Of a DNA stretch of 64,000 nt, positions 44,878 to 55,063 are shown in pieces. Below the pieces are notes generated by a model. It had not been told where the DNA came from. It worked only from the letters and a program-made list of their open reading frames with translations, and did no database searches. The stretch covers positions 8,184,001-8,248,000 of the forward strand of contig JAZHRO010000022.1 in the NCBI GenBank assembly GCA_037157565.1. Direction: 5' to 3'. Both the position numbers and the translations under genes were made by a program. Numbering within the stretch: position 1 is the first letter of the stretch; each line of letters begins with the position of its first letter. The stretch is from Thalassia testudinum. Lineage: Eukaryota; Streptophyta; Magnoliopsida; Alismatales; Hydrocharitaceae.

Positions 44878-46777
44878 TGATGAGCCCATATTTATGGGCT
44901 AATTAGTTACTTAAATGCCTAGATATTAGAGTAATATTTACTTATACATATCATGTATTAAGATGTAAATAATATAGTTTATACATATTTGGTTGTATGC
45001 ATTACATTCATATATAAAAATTATTTAGCATCATTTAATTTGCATGCATACATTACATACATTAAATAGTTAGAAATATAGGGGTTTTGTATATAAATAA
45101 TCTACATATGTTTTTATAATATCTTTCTTCGTGCAGTAGTAACCACTCCTCCCCGACAAGCCATTTACGGCCAAATCAGGCAATGAATGTAGTAGTGAAG
45201 ACAAGCGGAGGATGCGGATCTGGCTGACCTTTCTCCATACTCCATCTTCTTCATCTTCCCCTATAGTTATAAGAAAGAGAGAGCCTCAATTGGGCTCGGG
45301 GAGACTTCTCCTTGACTCCACCACTGTAAAGAGCTTTGAGCTCACCTCCACTCCACCACTGTGCATCTCCAAGGTCGAGCGCCGCCACATCGTGGACCGA
45401 CGAGGTGACAAACCCCTGCGCCAATTCGGTGACCTCAACCATCACCGTGCTTGTGTGCCTCTGGGCCACACAATTATCTATGGTCATTCTCATCATCACC
45501 ACCTTTCCCCTTCATCTTCTTCCTCGTGCTTCACCTGCAACATCAAGAACAAATCCGACATCCACAAACCAACTAGCAAACTGCCTCTTGCCTCCTCACA
45601 CCCGACAACGCTGTCATTCCTCCTCAAGCTGCACCACACAAAACATAACCAAATCCTCACCACCACCAACAACGCAACCACCCTCGCCGCGTCATCTATC
45701 CGTGGTTGAGTTATCTGGAAGTTTCCCGAACATCTGAAGACCCAACGCACCACTATTTATCCTCTTCCCTTGTTTCACCTCCATCGAACTGAACCCAACA
45801 CCGCCACCTCCTCACAGGACCAGCACCTCTGCCTACACTCCTTGCCAATGCTCAATGCACGCCACCATGCCTTCCTCTCCCACGAGCGGCCAACAACCCT
45901 CCTGTGCCATCGCGTGCACCTCCAGCAAGCAATCACCGCCCTCCTCTCCGTGAGCATGTCCACACTGCAACTCCAAGCGCAGCACCTCCTCCCGCGCGTA
46001 GCAGTGTGGGTTCTCCTCCCATGTCCACCGTGCATGCACCATCAGCCATCACCTCTTCAGCCACACCCCTCCACCCGCACAGCAGCGGCGATGCCCTCTC
46101 CTCCACGCACAGCTGCAACTCGCCACGCTATCTCCACGTGCAACAGCTCCCACACACTACCCTCCAGCTCCACCACACGCAGGCACGCATCACGTCCAAC
46201 AACCCTCCCGCATCACTCACGTGGAGCTCCTCCCAGTAGCAGCAACCACCCGTAACCCAACACCCTCCTCCACTCCATCCGACCACTTCAAACAGCCTTT
46301 CGCTACACCACCATCGCCATCACATGCGTCTACCTCTAGAGCATCTTCACCGAGCTCCTTGTCTCCGGTCTTGGTCTCTTCCTCACGCACAGTCAAGGAG
46401 AAGATCTTCCCACATTTTACTACAGTAGATGGGATATCAAAAATTACATTCATTACCATTGTGAGATTTTATTGCTATTATATTGTCCCACATTACAAAA
46501 TATCTCCTCTAGAAGTGCATAATTGCCATTCTAGCATTAGCCCTTGTTGTTTACTTAATTTAAGAGCGGCTTTGATTTGGTTTCTCGATGAAATTAATCA
46601 TGAACATCTGGTTTTAACTCGTGGGAATTTTAATAGGCACATTCCTCCCTATGGACACGACCTGCTCTCTCGAGTGGTTTATTTTAATTATTTTGTTAAG
46701 CAATTGTCCACCACTTTGATACTAAAATGACGCATCATTTTATGTGCAAAACAACGAAAGCGAAAACTGTCTTTCCA
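44878..46777 (+). mobile_element. Solo LTR of the element II family, inserted in the RT region
   Basis: It runs TGATGAGCCCATATTTATGG...CTTTCCA, flanked by GTACC (44873-44877 and 46778-46782). The first ~60 bases are the reverse complement of the end of the element II LTR, and CCTCCCTATGGACACGACC near 46643 matches its other end. The long C-rich open frames inside (45212-45709, 45770-46255, 46221-46730) overlap on both strands and show no known domain. Confidence 0.88.
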
Positions 46778-46782
46778 GTACC

Positions 46783-48198
46783 TAAGCCTGAAGGGCAAAC
46801 GGTAATAGGAATCAAATGAGTATTCCGAAACAAGTTGAATGAATCCGATGTAGTCATTCGGAACAAGTCTCATTTGGTAGCACAGGGGTAGAACCAAGAA
46901 GAAGGAATTGATTTTGACGAGACCTATGCTCCCGTAGCTCGACTCGAATCAATTTGCATGCTTCATGTGTATGCTGCCTTCCTTGGCTTTAAACTCTTTC
47001 AAATGGACATTAAGAGTGCTTTTCTTAACGGATTCATTAAGGAGGAAGTTTTTGTAAAATAACCTCTTGATTTTGAGTCTCATGATAAGTGTAACTTTGA
47101 ACAAGGAATTATATGATCTAAAGCAGGCTCCTAGAGCTTGGTATAAGGACTCAAAGACTATTTGTTGAGTGCAAACTTTTCTATAAGAGAAGCTAATTCT
47201 ACATTATTCATTAAAAGAAAAGGAAACAACATTTTATTAGTTCAAATATATGTAGATGATATTCTCTTTGAATCTACTAATGAATCTATGTGTAGAAAGT
47301 TCTCCAAGATTACGTAGGAAGAATTGAAAATGAGTTTGATGGGTGAACTCAAGTTTTTTTTAGGTTTACGAATCACTCAACTCGAATTCGGGACCTTTGT
47401 GTGTCAATCAAAATACACAAAGGAGTTGCTGAAAAGATTTGAGATGGAGAAAAGTAAAGGGAAGAACACACCTATGAGTGTCACAACCTCCTTAGACTTG
47501 GATGAATCAGGTATGTCCATAGATCAAAAACTCTGTTGTAGCATGATTGGCTCCTTGTTGTATTTAACTTCTAGTAGACTTGACATTTTATTCAGTACTT
47601 ACTTATGTTCTAGGTTTCAATCAAACCCAAAACAATCACACTTAAATGCGGTTAAACGAATATTTAGATACCTAGTTGACACATCTGAATATGGTTTATT
47701 TTACCTACGAGTCCACAATTCAGCTTCGTCACATATAGTGATGCAGACTACGCAGGTAGCCACACCGATAGGAAGAGTACTAGTGGGGTGTGCCAAGTCT
47801 TGGGCAAATCACTAGTCTTTTGGTTCTCAAAGAAACAATCTAGCGTAACCCTATCAACCATGGAGGTTGAGTATATAGTCGCCGCTCTAGCATGTTCTCA
47901 AGTGATATAGATGAAAAATACTTTGAAAGATTTTAATTTGATATTTAATAAGATAAAAATATTATGTGATATTACCAGTGCTATCAACCTCTCTAAAACT
48001 CCCGTACATCACTCTCGTACAAAACATATTGATGTTCAACATCATTTTTTGAGGGATAATGTACTTAAGGGAGAAATCAAGGTTGAATTTATTTGTACTA
48101 AATTGCAATTGACTGATATTTTCACTAAACCCTTGAATTATGATCGTTTTAATTTCATACGTAGGAAATTAGCCATATGCAAGCTAAGTGATATTTAA
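46783..48198 (+). pseudogene. Copia reverse transcriptase and RNase H (element B)
   Basis: Continues the frame cut at 44877: KPEGQTVIG, FRNKLNES, DFDETYAPVARLES, FQMDIKSAFLNG and YVDDILF (catalytic box near 47250). Then come MSLMGELKFFLGLRI and FVCQSKYTKELLKRF. RNase H includes LDILFSTYLCSRF, AVKRIFRYL and VEYIVAA. The C-terminal RTKHIDVQHHFLRD and DIFTKPL end at 48198. At least six in-frame stops or frame changes show it is dead. Wording fits SIRE/Maximus. Confidence 0.88.
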
Positions 48199-49017
48199 AG
48201 AATTTATTAACTCAATGAAATTTTGTTTGTCATGAACATTGAATGAGTTTTGACTTCAACAAGTCAGAGAACATTCAAACATAGTTCAAAAATCAAAATG
48301 CACATTCTGTGCAATATCAGACATCTGATAAAACCACTTGATGTCTTATACTTAAAAATTTGGCATCTAAATATGTTAAACAGAAGTCAATTTCATTAAG
48401 TCATATTCCATTTAAAATGTTTTGAAAAATGGTTTTCCAGATGTCCATAAACATCTACAGACGTCTATCATATCGTTGAATATTTTTTGAGAGACGTCTA
48501 TTTAGCATCAGGGTCAAAAGTCAGGAGGCTCTGGATTCAGGTATTACACGTTTGAATATTGATTTAGACATCGTATAAGTCATCTGGTTAGAAAATCAGA
48601 CGACAACTTATAGCATTGGCTGATAAAGAGGGAGTATTGATTTCAGAGATCAGACGTCTAATTTTGTTTTTCAACGTCCAGTTGATTATCTAATACAGAA
48701 ATCAGACGACAACACATAGCTTGAATCATTTTTCAAGGAAATCAAACATCTAAATATTTGATTAGACATCTTGTAGTTCGTCTGATCCGAGAATCAGACG
48801 ATGAGATCAAAAGAGTTAAAATCCCAAATGGTTAATCTCGACATCTGACGGCATCACCAGACGTCTGATTTGAGCGAAAACTGCCCTTTCGCATCAGATT
48901 TCTAGGGAGTTTTGAGTTGTAATTCTCCCCAACTTCAAGGGGAGACTTGCTCAACCCCTTGGGGTATATGATCCGCACCTCTAAGGTCCCACTCAACCTA
49001 AAAAAAATATGAGCCCC
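48199..49017 (+). other. Post-pol spacer of element B with GACGTC relatives
   Basis: No gene is seen. Intact GACGTC sites lie near 48461, 48494, 48654 and 48861, among many decayed forms (AGACATCT, AGATGTC) and AGACGA variants. So the motif is not confined to LTRs in this element. Confidence 0.65.
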
Positions 49018-50797
49018 TGATCACTAAAAATAGTGATTTGTAAAAATCACGATTTAGGTCGTTATAACACGTAATGTGGATCACTTTTAAATTTATAAAC
49101 TTTGAGTACTTAGGAAAGTATTCAGGTCATCCCAAGAAAGGTAGGAATGCTTTAAACCAAATTTCTTGCTTGATCCTTGGAAATCAACTTCTTTTTTTAG
49201 GGTTTTGAAATATGTAATTTTTAGGGTTTTTGAATACGGGCGAATTAATGCAGAGAGAAGCAAAATTTGAATTACAAGAAAACAAAGTAACAAGTGTTTT
49301 GTTTTATCCAACTCACTCCAAACAAGGAATGCTTGGAATAATGGATATAACAAGACACAATAAAAGAGCAACACAAGCTATTTAAAGGGATAGTAGAGGA
49401 ATGCTTCTTAATTGAAAAAATTTTTACAATGGGGTTGGAGAACTCACAAGTGAAAGGAATTCCCACTTGTAATCTCCAACCAAAATTATTACACTACTAC
49501 GCAAAAGAAATAACAAGTGCACAGAAGAAAGCTTAGGAAGATGGTGTTGGTGATGATGCTGCTACCCAGAATTCCTGCTCTAGTCCTGGTTGCCCCAGGA
49601 CCAAAAGGAAATCTTCTCTCCTAAATGTCCTCCTTGTGGCAAACCCTAGGTGGGTGTGCCTCCTCCTCCTTGGTGTGGAAGATCTCCCCTCCAAGAACTT
49701 CTCCCTAAGGTGGCATGGACCACCTTGAGGATCTCCTCCTCTGGATGTCCTCCTTGCCTGGCCTTCCTCCTTGGTTTGGTGGCAACACAAGCAAGAAGAA
49801 AAAGAAGTTGAATCCACCAAGGAGACAAGTTGTCTCCTTGATCTTCTTCCTTCTCTCCTTCTCTCATTGGATGTTGGATATGGGTGGAGTTGGGTTAGGG
49901 TTTAGGTTAGAATTGTGGATGGCCATGGAGGTGGAGCTGGTTTTTTGCTTAGCTAAGCTAGCTTAGCTAGTAGATAGTAGTGGAGGAGTTAGGGTTTTGA
50001 GAAGAGGAGTTAAGGAAAAGCTGACTGGAGCTACATTGGAGCTGCATTGGAGCTGACTCTACTAAGGAGGCCTTCATAAGGAGCTTAACTACTTAGCTTA
50101 GCTAGCTAGTTCTTATGCTAGCAGGTAAGCTTGAGTAGTTGAACTAAGTTGAGTTGGTTTCAACCTATCTAAAGCTAGGTTGAGCTGGAATTGCCTCTAA
50201 TGAGAACTCTCGAGCTAGCTTAGCTACTAAGTAGGCAAGTAGTAGCTAAGCTGGAGGAAGTTCAGCTATTGTGAGCTAAGTGGAGCTGGGTAGAGTTGGA
50301 CTTGGAATGAGCTGGAGCTGGAATGAACTCCAGTCAACTAAGCTTAGCTAGTTAGAGCTCCCAGTGAACTGACTAGAACTAGGATAAGCTAGGCTCAACT
50401 AAGTTGAGCTGGATCTGAGCTAAGTTGAGGTAGGTTGAGCTAAGATGAGCTACCCTGAGCTGCCATCCAGCTAAGATGAGCTGAATGGAGCTAGAAGGAG
50501 CTAAACTTAGCCAATGTGAGGTAATATCCAGCTGAGATGAGCTGGATCCAGCTAGGATTCAGCTGATCTGGACTTCTTCTTCACTTTCTTCCTTCTTGAG
50601 TGCTAGGGTTTTAATGGTTTGAACATCTACTTAACCTTATCACTCAAGTAAAGATGTTAAAAATACAAAAGGAATGCAATGCATGCCTAATCCTAGGTTA
50701 TGCCTAAATGCAACCCAAAAACCCATTTGCAGAGTTAAAAACCTAAGAGCTAGATCTTTTTTAGGTCATAAAAATGATGATAAACTAGAGTTTATCA
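49018..50797 (-). mobile_element. Solo LTR downstream of pol in element B
   Basis: It is bounded by TGATCACTAAAAATAGTG and CTAGAGTTTATCA, with GCCCC on both sides (49013-49017 and 50798-50802). Read on the minus strand it begins TGATAAACTC, like other Athila-type LTRs here, and CCTTTAAATAGC near 49380 could be its core promoter; the orientation is therefore tentative. No coding content is supported. It contains an AGCT-rich stretch (49940-50560). Confidence 0.72.
49940..50560. repeat. AGCT-dense low-complexity stretch
   Basis: GAGCTGG, TAGCTTAGCTAG and AAGTTGAGCT variants recur dozens of times with no fixed period. The self-complementary AGCT core makes both strands look alike. Confidence 0.75.
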
Positions 50798-50802
50798 GCC
50801 CC

Positions 50803-51458
50803 ATCTCTCCAATCCCTTCGTCGGCCACGACTGCTGTTGCCCTCGCCACCAAACGTCCGTGCAGCCTCCCCATCAACTGACGACCAAGCAACCCACCTCC
50901 GTACGTGTCCTCCTCCTCGCGTTAGGGGGAGCTGCACTTTGGGTATAACCTCATTACCCCTTCTCCTCCCACGATTTGTGAGGCATTGATCTTGGTTTTT
51001 GAAATGCCCAACTTGTTTTGTTCAATATACTACACCTCATGTGGTTTCAATCTTGGACCTGGTCTCTTTTGCCCTACGGGCTCAAACCCTAGGATCAAGA
51101 CCTAGGGCATGGGATGTTTTTTCAAAGGTGTGGAACTATTAATATATGTTTGTATCTTGGTTGTAATGGCAAGGGTATTACCTCAAATGACTCAAGCTGT
51201 CATCTAAGTGGCTTGGGTCCAAAGGTATATTGCCACATGATTATGGCAGGTTCCACTTCCCCTTCCACTATTTGGTCAAGGCATACTGCCACACAATGTT
51301 CTTATTTTGTGATGTTGTGCGCTATGGAAAATATATTGCCCTATGGAATGGACATTTTTTTATGCAAATTGGTTGAATGGTTTGGCCTTTGTTTTGCAGG
51401 TGTCCTATATCAAAAATCAACCCCACCTTCCAAAACCAACCCACCCAACCTACCCACA
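50803..51458 (+). other. Spacer before the third frame of element B
   Basis: No coding frame is convincing. Near 51384-51402 TTTGTTTTGCAG|GTGTCC resembles a splice acceptor, about 60 bases before the ATG of the third frame. Confidence 0.4.
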
Positions 51459-52641
51459 ATGCCTCCCCATTGGAAGCAAGTCGAAGGCTCTTCCACTTCC
51501 TCTTCCACTTATTTGATTGACCAATTGCGTAGCGACATCGCTAGACAGTGGTTTCGTTGCTTCGTAAATGCCAAAGTCAAGAGTCCTCGCTTCATTGTAT
51601 GGAACGATTTTGCACATCTAAACCTTCGGGAACATTTTGAAGCCCTTCATCTCTTCCACTATTTTGACTGACAATTCCACTCTAACATTGGAACTGTTGG
51701 TGTGTTCCCTAACATGGTCTGCCTTTTCTATGCTAACATCGTTGAAGACTACAGCAACAATGAACTTGAGTTACATATCCGTCTGTTTGGTCGGGCAATT
51801 CATATTACCTCTGATTCTATTTCCGCTCTTCTTGACATCCCTAATAAGGGAAATGATTTTAATGATATTCTGAGGCAGTATGACTCAGAAGTCATTAACC
51901 AAGAATTAATACTTCTGATAAATATGAAGAAAATCTTGGTACTGTACCATGCAAGAATCTCAAACCCCTTCCCCGACTACTTTCTCGCATTTTTGGTTGG
52001 GACCTTCTCAATAAATCAGGTGGTTTTGATTATATCTCGCGCCAACACAAGGCGCTTCCTTTTGTCGCCGTGAATCACATACCCTTCAACTTTTGCTGCC
52101 TCACTGTTCATGTCATGAATGAGGACCATGGGGCTTCTCTACCTTTTGGGTCCATACTATCCAAGATATTTGCAAGCCATCGGATTCCCCTAGATGATCA
52201 ACGGTGGATAAAAAGGTCGAGCCCTACAACTAGGCCACAGCTGCCAAGATGCACATTCTTAGGGAGCATCTCGAGCCAGAAGAAGAGCCTGCCGATGAGG
52301 AACCACTCCCACCTTTTTCGGATTTCCATGCTGAAAGTCCTCTTCAGATAGAAGCTCCTAGATCGAGCTTTGGTGAGTCCTGGGATCTTTCCATGGATTC
52401 CATCTCTGTTGGCATCTCTCTTTTGATGCGGCAACCGAAGAAATGTACACTTTCATGGGTGACATGCACCGAGACATCAACAAACTTCGCACCAACGTTC
52501 GTAATCTATAGATGGGACAAGGCCCCGCTTGCCGCCACCACTGCCACGATCAAGAAGACTAGACTACTTTTAGTTGCAGGTGATGTATTTTCCTTTATTT
52601 CTTTCTTTCTTTCCATGTTGGCATGTATTAAGGGGCTTTGA
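51459..52641 (+). pseudogene. Third reading frame in the env-like position (element B)
   Basis: It begins MPPHWKQVEGSS and continues FRCFVNAKVKSPRFIVWNDF to a stop at 51669-51671. It resumes in another frame with VFPNMVCLFYANIVEDY, LHIRLFGRAIHITSDSIS and LLDIPNKGN. The FYAN...G..I..T...I..LL.IP pattern resembles a plant-specific domain usually labelled putative plant transposon protein; that match is from memory and tentative. Later pieces include HRDINKLRTNVRN near 52470. SIRE/Maximus elements can carry an additional frame between pol and the 3' LTR, sometimes called env-like, and this fits in place. No signal peptide or clear membrane segment is seen. Confidence 0.5.
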
Positions 52642-53020
52642 CCCCATACTTATATTTTCTTTGGGAACAATAGCTAATTCATGCTTAGGGTACATACATT
52701 TTCCCTAGTTAGTTTTTCTTTCATGCTTTGTCAAAACACTTTAATTACATATCTAGCATGCGGTTTTTCTATATTCATATTGTCCTCATGATCTCTGTTC
52801 TGCTTTAACATATGTCTAGCTAGAACATGTTTACTTAATGTATGACAGTTGTAGTTTAGTTCAACCCCTTTAGGAACCCTTCTTGATAACATTCAGAAAG
52901 GGGGAGAAGAACATAGGATCATGAAAATAAACTAAAAACTTGATCAAGTTTAGCATAGATTACTAAGTATAACATTCAAGGGGAGAAAATATGATCCTAA
53001 AGATATATTTTGAAAATCAT

Positions 53021-53034
53021 CAAAAAGTGGGAGA
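53021..53034 (+). other. Polypurine tract of element B
   Basis: CAAAAAGTGGGAGAT ends one base before the LTR start. Two similar purine blocks are upstream (about 52898 and 52979), a weaker version of the array in element A. Confidence 0.8.
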
Positions 53035-53035
53035 T

Positions 53036-54683
53036 TGTTAGTTCAACCTCTCATAAATAATATTTTGATGATTTTACAAAAGTAAAGAAAAAGAAATAAA
53101 ACATAAAAATAGCATATTTTTCTACCATGATATAATTGCAGATCTCGCGGATTTTCCAAGACTGATGATTAGGAGCCTGAAGGCGCATCATGTTATAGGT
53201 CTTAGGCTTCTTTATGTACGCATTCAAAAGGTTGTAATTTTCTTTTTTTGAGTTTAGAAATATTGTAAAGAGCCCCCAAAAGATAACATACTCTTAGCTT
53301 ACTTAGGCTCTCAACACTTAGGAAAAATTAGGAAAAAAAATCTAACTCAAAACACATATCAGACGTCCAAAACACCTGTCAAATATTTGATATTCAACTT
53401 TAAGACGTCTGTTCATAGATTCAAATGTCTAATTACCTACAACATTGTCTGAATGTTTAGCCTCCAGTCGATGCAATCTCCAATCAGACATCCATAGGCT
53501 TATTCAGACATTCAATACATACCTCAGATGTCTTTAAAGCAATCGTTAGACTCCGCTTGCTATTTCCTTCATTATTTTGTAAGACTAATGGTTAGATACA
53601 CTTTTAGATGTCTGGACATGTCTCCAGACATCTAATAATGGACTGTTACCCATTTACTTTGCAGAGACTTATCAGAAACTAAATCTCACTTTTTTCATTA
53701 CCTAAGCAAGTTATTAATCACTTTCCAGACGTCTAGGACACTGGGCAGACGTCCACACTGACGTCTGATCCTTAAAATCTAGAACCCTATTTAGATCTGA
53801 TCAAAATAGGAACAAACCCGCCTATAATTAGACGTCCAATTTTAGTACCAAATGTCTTAAAATATCATATTAGACATCCAAGTAAAACCTTATTTCAATC
53901 TAATGAAAATGGTAAGCCTAACTCACAAAATCAGACGTCTATAATTGTAGTTATAATTGTAGTCAGACATCTGACAAGACATCTAACCCAAAAATCAGAT
54001 GTCAGATCTTGCTGTCAGAATCATAATTACCCTAATTTGAGTTGGATTTCGTCCCAATCTCTTACGACTTGCCTCCAATGGCTAAGAGCCCTCTCCTAAA
54101 CCTTCTTGAAGGTTCTAAACTTGCCTATAAATACACTATAACCCCTCTTAGGCAAGGTACACCTCTTGAGATATAATGCACTTAGATTATCACTTGCTCA
54201 CTTGCTCATTGCTTCCTTTGCCTTTGTGTTGTGCAATCACTCTGTTTGGGGCAAACCAACACTCCCACTATGCTACATATTGTCATCTTCATGGAGTTTC
54301 CTTCACCCTTAGTAGATAAGTAAAATTATTCATATTTTGGGGTGCTATATAGGGTGTATTTTACATTTCATTTTACTTGATTATTGTAGTTGGGAATCTG
54401 GCCTGTCGGATCCCCATCTCTTCACTTTGAAGGGAGAAACCTCCGTTTAGGGATCGGAGATGGGATTTGTCATTGAGGTACACTACTATAGTTGAGGTAG
54501 TGTGGTTAGTGGATTGATCATTTTGTGAACGTAAATCCTAAGTCAAGGGATTGGCTTAGGTGGTAGCTTTCACCCAGTTTGGGTTTCCACCTAAAAAATC
54601 TTGTGCCTCCTTTTTGTGATTGTATTTCATCTTGCAATTATTTTTTTAAAATTCACTATTCAACCCCCTTTAGTGTAATTTCA
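53036..54683 (+). mobile_element. 3' LTR of element B
   Basis: It runs TGTTAGTTCAACC...TAATTTCA, pairs with 31723-33356, and has TATAAATA at 54126-54133. The AGACGTCT array (53357-54000) has decayed at different positions than in the 5' LTR. It is followed by the duplicated GTTGA. Confidence 0.92.
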
Positions 54684-54762
54684 GTTGATACCTCAAGGAG
54701 AAAGGTTGTGGGGAGGAGGAGAGGGTGGGTGGAGGGGGGTCATGGGGAGGAGGAGAAGGGGG

Positions 54763-55063
54763 TGATGAGTCCAATTTATTGGACACTTAATTAGCCTAAG
54801 TACATTTAAATCATGCCTCATTAGATTGCAAGTAGAATTAAATGATAATTTATCTTAATTAGAAGATATTTTGTTAAAACTTCATACATATATGTTTATG
54901 CAGGGTTATGTGTGCAAATGTCCAAAATCTAACTCCATCGCTAGCGGTGCGCTGGCTCTCGCTGTCCTCATCTGACTGCCTTAATAGACCGCTTCCTTCT
55001 CACCGACCTCTACAGACCAGCCACCCAAATCAGCCTAGTCTCGTACAACAACCTGTGGCACCG
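54763..55063 (+). mobile_element. Athila-type LTR fragment, first part
   Basis: It starts TGATGAGTCCAATTTATTGG directly after the purine tract (54689-54762). The first ~130 bases follow the solo LTR at 25481 (GCCTAAGTAC, AAATGATAATTTATC). It is cut at 55063 by a C-family solo LTR and resumes at 59460. Confidence 0.65.

Larger units (their letters stand above)
31723..54683 (+). mobile_element. Copia element B (SIRE/Maximus type), complete but multiply invaded
   Basis: LTRs at 31723-33356 and 53036-54683 are flanked by GTTGA (31718-31722 and 54684-54688). It has a Met-tRNA primer site, gag, protease, integrase, RT, RNase H, an additional 3' frame and a polypurine tract in the Copia order. Three insertions (34008-42057, 44878-46777 and 49018-50797, plus duplications) account for nearly 12 kb. 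The LTR pair differs at about one base in ten in the first 270 bases by eye, so B is older than its guest C. Confidence 0.92.

Noticed and set aside
45212..46730. Several long overlapping frames (about 100-170 residues)
   Set aside because: They lie inside a solo LTR with a clean target duplication, overlap on both strands and are His/Ser/Thr/Pro-rich from composition.
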